Shown here: one piece after another, positions 6,642-9,406 of the stretch
Position numbering within the stretch: position 1 is the first letter of the stretch
How the letters are laid out: every line of letters starts with the position of its first letter
NCBI GenBank assembly: GCA_012522615.1
Contig: JAAYKB010000184.1
Location: forward strand, 1 to 9,406
Direction: 5' to 3'
Length of the DNA: 9,406 bases
Source of the DNA: Clostridiales bacterium
GTDB taxonomy: Bacteria; Bacillota; Clostridia; Oscillospirales; Acutalibacteraceae
The notes under the pieces: model-generated
Told to the model about the DNA's origin: nothing
The model's input: the letters and a program-made list of their open reading frames with translations, nothing else
Database searches by the model: none
Made by a program: the position numbers and the translations under genes

Positions 6642-6702
6642 CTTATATAACCATAACAAAAGCCTCCCGAGGGTGGGAGGCTTTTGTCATGGTTATATAA
6701 GC
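6641..6702. terminator. Long palindromic bidirectional terminator between sleB and the phospholipase-like gene
   Basis: Arms 6641-6668 and 6675-6702 match at 27 of 28 positions (one A-C mismatch, 6655/6688) around a 6-nt loop. The core ACAAAAGCCTCCC pairs with GGGAGGCTTTTGT, giving a run of four T (six T within seven bases, TTTTGT) on both strands. The outer part spans the last base of the sleB stop on one side and the final codons and stop of the opposite gene on the other. Confidence 0.92.
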
Positions 6703-7319
6703 GACGATGCCCGTTTCATTAAATAACTGCCCACAACAGGCATGCGATACCGCAGAGGAGTACGGGCAGAACCGCCCATACATATGCGGAGCATAGCGTA
6801 TGCCAGTTCGGTGCCGACCGCCAAAGCGTAGTCAAGATCATCCGAGGGCGAAAAGCTATCGGGTTCGCGCTCCCTTATGACTGTTCCAAGCATTATTATA
6901 AGCTCGTGGGAACTTTCCACCCCATAAAACGAGCACAGCTCTTTAATCCGAGGGCTTTGCGTCAAGGCGCCCTGCTCCTCCTCATACGCGCGATGCTCCA
7001 TTAGATTACCGTCAAACCCGACTGTGTGCGCATAACACAGGAAATCGCACACATAGTGAATGATTATGCCCAGTCGCAGCGAGCGCCAGCGAGAGAGACA
7101 CTGTCCGCTGTATAAGCTCTTGCCGCAAAACCGGCGGATCATCCGCCCGACCATATTGCCGGCGGCGCCGATTTCATGTATGCGCATAATGCGCTGATGC
7201 GAGCAGTCGGGGTAGATACTTCCGAGCGAAAACCACGAAGGATGTATTTTTATATTCAGCCTGCCTTCACAAGCCTCAAGTATATGTTTGGAAATATCCC
7301 GGTGTATGCGGACTTTCAT
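6693..7319 (-). CDS. Zinc-dependent phospholipase C-like protein
   Basis: This is read as 208 residues from the ATG at 7319. An in-frame TTG at 7400 would add 27 residues, but a promoter lies inside that extension. An AGAAGGG site lies about 13 nt before the ATG, rather far. The protein carries His/Asp spacing typical of the zinc-dependent phospholipase C / S1-P1 nuclease fold. It has LGSIYPDCS (32-40, Asp38), RIHE (46-49, His48), LGIIIHYVCDFLCYAHT (83-99, His88, Asp92, His98) and EHRAYEE (108-114, His109, Glu113). These are the expected metal ligands. Unlike secreted clostridial toxins it shows no signal peptide and no C-terminal lipid-binding domain, so it is more likely one of the short cytosolic or membrane-associated homologues common in Clostridia, whose substrate is unknown. 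It is convergent with sleB and lies downstream of the exporter gene. Confidence 0.72.
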   Translation of the reverse strand: MKVRIHRDISKHILEACEGRLNIKIHPSWFSLGSIYPDCSHQRIMRIHEIGAAGNMVGRMIRRFCGKSLYSGQCLSRWRSLRLGIIIHYVCDFLCYAHTVGFDGNLMEHRAYEEEQGALTQSPRIKELCSFYGVESSHELIIMLGTVIREREPDSFSPSDDLDYALAVGTELAYAMLRICMGGSARTPLRYRMPVVGSYLMKRASSLI

Positions 7320-7354
7320 GTGCGCGGAACCGCCCTTCTGTGAGTGTACAGGTA

Positions 7355-7384
7355 AGTATAATACAGATTCCCGTTTAATAACAA
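7355..7384 (-). promoter_or_regulatory. Promoter of the phospholipase-like gene
   Basis: On the minus strand, TTGTTA (7384-7379) and TATACT (7360-7355) are 18 nt apart, a fair sigma-A promoter. Transcription would start near 7348, downstream of the in-frame TTG at 7400 and upstream of the ATG at 7319, which supports the shorter protein. Confidence 0.55.
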
Positions 7385-7437
7385 CGTAACAAGTATACAA
7401 AAAACAGGTCTAGATGGCAATACGGAATATTATGGAA

Positions 7438-9219
7438 CTAATCCTGCTCGATAAGGGATTGGGTTTCGACAAGAGAGGCATAAAACCCGCCGCGCTCCAT
7501 AAGCTCGCGGTGGGTACCTGCTTCGCGGATACCCTCACTGTCTATATAAACAATGTTATCCGCCCCTCGTACGGTTGATAAGCGGTGTGCAATAATCAAG
7601 GTGGTGCGCCCCTTAGAAAGCTCGGTAAAGGCGGATTGTATACGGGATTCGGTGATGGTGTCAAGCGCGGAGGTGGCCTCGTCAAGAATAAGGATTGGCG
7701 GGTTTTTCAGAAAGATGCGGGCAATACTGACACGCTGCTTTTGACCTCCCGACAGCATTACACCCCGCTCGCCCACGTAGGTTTGGTATCCGTCAGGCAT
7801 ATTGATTATGTCGTTGTGGATTTCGGCGCGCTTGGCGGCTTCAATAACCTCCTCATCGGTTGCGTCAACCCGTCCATACCTGATATTTTCCATGATTGTG
7901 CCGGCAAAAATCATAACCTCCTGCTGAACTATCCCGATAGCCGACCGAAGGGAGGACAGGGTTATATCCTGAATATTAATGCCGTCAATCGTGATGACGC
8001 CCTCGGATATTTCATAAAACCGAGGCACAAGATGACACAGGGTACTCTTTCCGCCGCCAGAGGGACCTACCAGCGCAAGGGTTTCACCCGCATTTATACG
8101 CATATTGACGCCTGACAAAACCTGCACGTCATTGTCATAGGAAAAGGTGACGTTTTTAAACTCAATATCGCCGCGGATGTCTTGAAGAGGCTTGGCATCC
8201 GGCTTGTCAACAATATCCGATTTAATGGACATAAGCTCTTGAAACCGCTCAAAACCAGCCATGCCGGCAGTATACTGCTCAACAAAGTTGGAAAGGCGGC
8301 GCACAGGCTGTAAAAAGGCGCTTATATAAAGGGTAAAGGTGATGAGATCGATAAGGTCCATCTGACCTCCCATGATAAGCAGACCGCCAAAGGTGATGAC
8401 AAGCACGCTCATGATGTTCATGAGAAAATCCATACCGGACGTATAAATACCCATCTGGCGGTAAAAAATCTGCTTGGCACCGCGAAAACGGTTATTACCC
8501 TCATCAAATCGATCCAACTCGTACTGCTGGTTGTTATAGGCTTTGGCGGTACGTATTCCTGAAATGCTGGATTCGATGTCCGAGTTGATTTCAGCCGTAC
8601 GCTGCTTGACCTTCTTAGAGGCGTTGGACATCTTTCTGCGTCTGTAGGCGGTAAAGGCTACAATTACCGGAATCATAACAAATACAACCAGCGCAAGCTT
8701 CCACTGTATGGTCAGCAAAACAATTATGGCGCCTATCAGGGTGACTGTGGATATGAATAGATCTTCGGGTCCGTGGTGTGCCAGTTCGACAATCTCAAAA
8801 AGGTCGTTTACAACCCTTGACATAAGGCTTCCGGTTCGGTTTTTATCGTAAAAGCTGAACGGCAGGGTTTGAAGATGCATAAAAAGGTTGCGCCGCATAT
8901 CGGCTTCCATATGGACCCCGAGCACATGCCCCCAGTAACCGACGATATATTGAAGTCCCGCACGAAGAATATAGGCTGTAGCCAGTATCCCCATGACCGC
9001 AAAAAAAGCCGTATATGCTTGCTTTGGCAGATAGCTTTGCATAGCGCTGCGGGATGCCATCGGAAAGATAAGGTCGACCACGGCAATCATAAACGCGCAG
9101 AACATATCAAGCGCGAACAGCTTCCAATGCGGGCGATAGTACGATACAAACGACCTCAGATATGAAAACAGTTTTCTCTTGCTTTTTGTGTTTTTGACTG
9201 TTTCCTTTTGCCTCATCAT
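7438..9219 (-). CDS. ABC exporter half-transporter (permease fused to ATPase)
   Basis: This 593-residue protein has the standard length and order of a homodimeric MsbA/LmrA/BmrA-type exporter. An N-terminal membrane domain has about six helices (roughly 34-56, 68-92, 153-172, 174-192, 262-284 and 287-305). The ATPase domain follows: Walker A GPSGGGKST (385-393), Q-loop VQQE (431-434), ABC signature LSGGQKQR (489-496), Walker B ILILDEATSALD (509-520) with catalytic Glu514, and H-loop His545. All catalytic residues are present. The start is the first of two ATGs at 9219/9216, preceded by AGGAG and AGGA; a frame extending to 9318 is rejected because the promoter lies within it. The exported substrate, whether lipid, drug or peptide, cannot be told; no partner half-transporter is adjacent. 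There is no clear terminator before the next gene, so some readthrough is possible. Confidence 0.93.
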   Translation of the reverse strand: MMRQKETVKNTKSKRKLFSYLRSFVSYYRPHWKLFALDMFCAFMIAVVDLIFPMASRSAMQSYLPKQAYTAFFAVMGILATAYILRAGLQYIVGYWGHVLGVHMEADMRRNLFMHLQTLPFSFYDKNRTGSLMSRVVNDLFEIVELAHHGPEDLFISTVTLIGAIIVLLTIQWKLALVVFVMIPVIVAFTAYRRRKMSNASKKVKQRTAEINSDIESSISGIRTAKAYNNQQYELDRFDEGNNRFRGAKQIFYRQMGIYTSGMDFLMNIMSVLVITFGGLLIMGGQMDLIDLITFTLYISAFLQPVRRLSNFVEQYTAGMAGFERFQELMSIKSDIVDKPDAKPLQDIRGDIEFKNVTFSYDNDVQVLSGVNMRINAGETLALVGPSGGGKSTLCHLVPRFYEISEGVITIDGINIQDITLSSLRSAIGIVQQEVMIFAGTIMENIRYGRVDATDEEVIEAAKRAEIHNDIINMPDGYQTYVGERGVMLSGGQKQRVSIARIFLKNPPILILDEATSALDTITESRIQSAFTELSKGRTTLIIAHRLSTVRGADNIVYIDSEGIREAGTHRELMERGGFYASLVETQSLIEQD

Positions 9220-9253
9220 TTTTCCTAGTCTCCTAAAACCCAGAATGTAAACG

Positions 9254-9283
9254 AGTATAACATATTTTGAAATAAAAAAACAG
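9254..9283 (-). promoter_or_regulatory. Promoter of the ABC exporter gene
   Basis: On the minus strand TATACT (9259-9254) is preceded by TGT, an extended -10. The -35 region is a poor TGTTTT or CTGTTT at 17-18 nt. Transcription would begin near 9247, about 28 nt before the ATG at 9219. Confidence 0.5.
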
Positions 9284-9312
9284 CCAAAATAGCGCAGAGA
9301 ATTAAAAAACAG

Positions 9313-9341
9313 TTGCATTATTTGGCTTTTCGTGATAATAT
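9313..9341 (+). promoter_or_regulatory. Promoter of rpsT
   Basis: TTGCAT (9313-9318) and TAATAT (9336-9341) are 17 nt apart, with TGA directly before the -10 (extended -10). It faces away from the exporter promoter, so the two genes are divergently transcribed. Confidence 0.5.
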
Positions 9342-9387
9342 AACTTTTGCACTATAAGAAATCCGGTCCAGCAAGGGAGGTGTGACC

Positions 9388-9406
9388 ATGCCCAATATTA
9401 AATCAG
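9388..9406 (+). CDS. rpsT: 30S ribosomal protein S20, first six codons (runs off right edge)
   Basis: GGGAGG (9375-9380) is 7 nt before an ATG, and the first codons read MPNIKS. S20 proteins characteristically start M-[AP]-N-I-K-S, so this is very probably rpsT, whose product binds 16S rRNA in the small subunit. Only 19 bases are visible; the call rests on the N-terminal motif and the strong ribosome site. In many Clostridia the germination protease gene gpr lies next to rpsT, which would fit the nearby sleB, but that is outside the window. Confidence 0.75.

Noticed and set aside
7320..7400. N-terminal extension of the phospholipase-like protein to a TTG at 7400
   Set aside because: A sigma-A-like promoter lies inside the extension, so the transcript would start after that codon.
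9220..9318. 33-residue hydrophobic N-terminal extension of the ABC exporter
   Set aside because: The promoter at 9254-9283 lies within it, and the ribosome site fits the ATG at 9219; the remaining 593 residues are already family length.
1..9406. Mobile element, CRISPR array, tRNA or rRNA gene
   Set aside because: No transposase or integrase domain, no regularly spaced direct repeats, and no tRNA- or rRNA-like sequence was seen on either strand.

Overview
This 9.4-kb window looks like chromosomal DNA from a spore-forming Gram-positive bacterium of the Clostridia type. The evidence is a SleB-type spore cortex-lytic enzyme, strong purine-rich ribosome binding sites, sigma-A-like promoters with extended -10 elements, and hairpin terminators at both convergent gene junctions. 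No tRNA, rRNA, CRISPR array, transposase or integrase is visible.

Layout. Positions 1-1597 (+) hold a secreted or surface gene set. It starts with the C-terminal end of an extracellular protein that begins outside the window. A small low-complexity lipoprotein follows (835-1263), then two tiny genes (1307-1408 and 1451-1597, 33 and 48 residues). The two tiny proteins are related to each other, and the second shares a DxDxDG-plus-Trp tail with the lipoprotein. Positions 1598-2007 are non-coding, with a strong hairpin near 1840-1875. Positions 2008-3823 (+) are a two-gene sugar-catabolism unit: a PfkB-family kinase and a class II ketose-bisphosphate aldolase. A bidirectional terminator (3831-3876) separates it from a convergent asparagine synthetase gene (5730-3877, -). 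Divergent from that gene is sleB (5940-6641, +). A 28-bp-arm palindrome (6641-6702) lies between sleB and a convergent gene for a zinc-dependent phospholipase C-like protein (7319-6693, -). Upstream of that, on the same strand, is a full-length ABC exporter half-transporter (9219-7438, -). Divergent from the exporter, the first codons of rpsT (ribosomal protein S20) run off the right edge.

Functional reading. The right two thirds are ordinary metabolic, sporulation and housekeeping genes in short transcription units. The least explained part is the left end, where the lipoprotein and the two YxKP peptides sit 42-43 bp apart with their own ribosome binding sites. The peptides have a conserved N-terminal half, an Ala-Ser-Gly junction and an acidic or Trp-rich tail. 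This is compatible with small exported, processed or wall-associated peptides, or with RiPP-like precursors, but no maturation enzyme is visible and the function is unknown.
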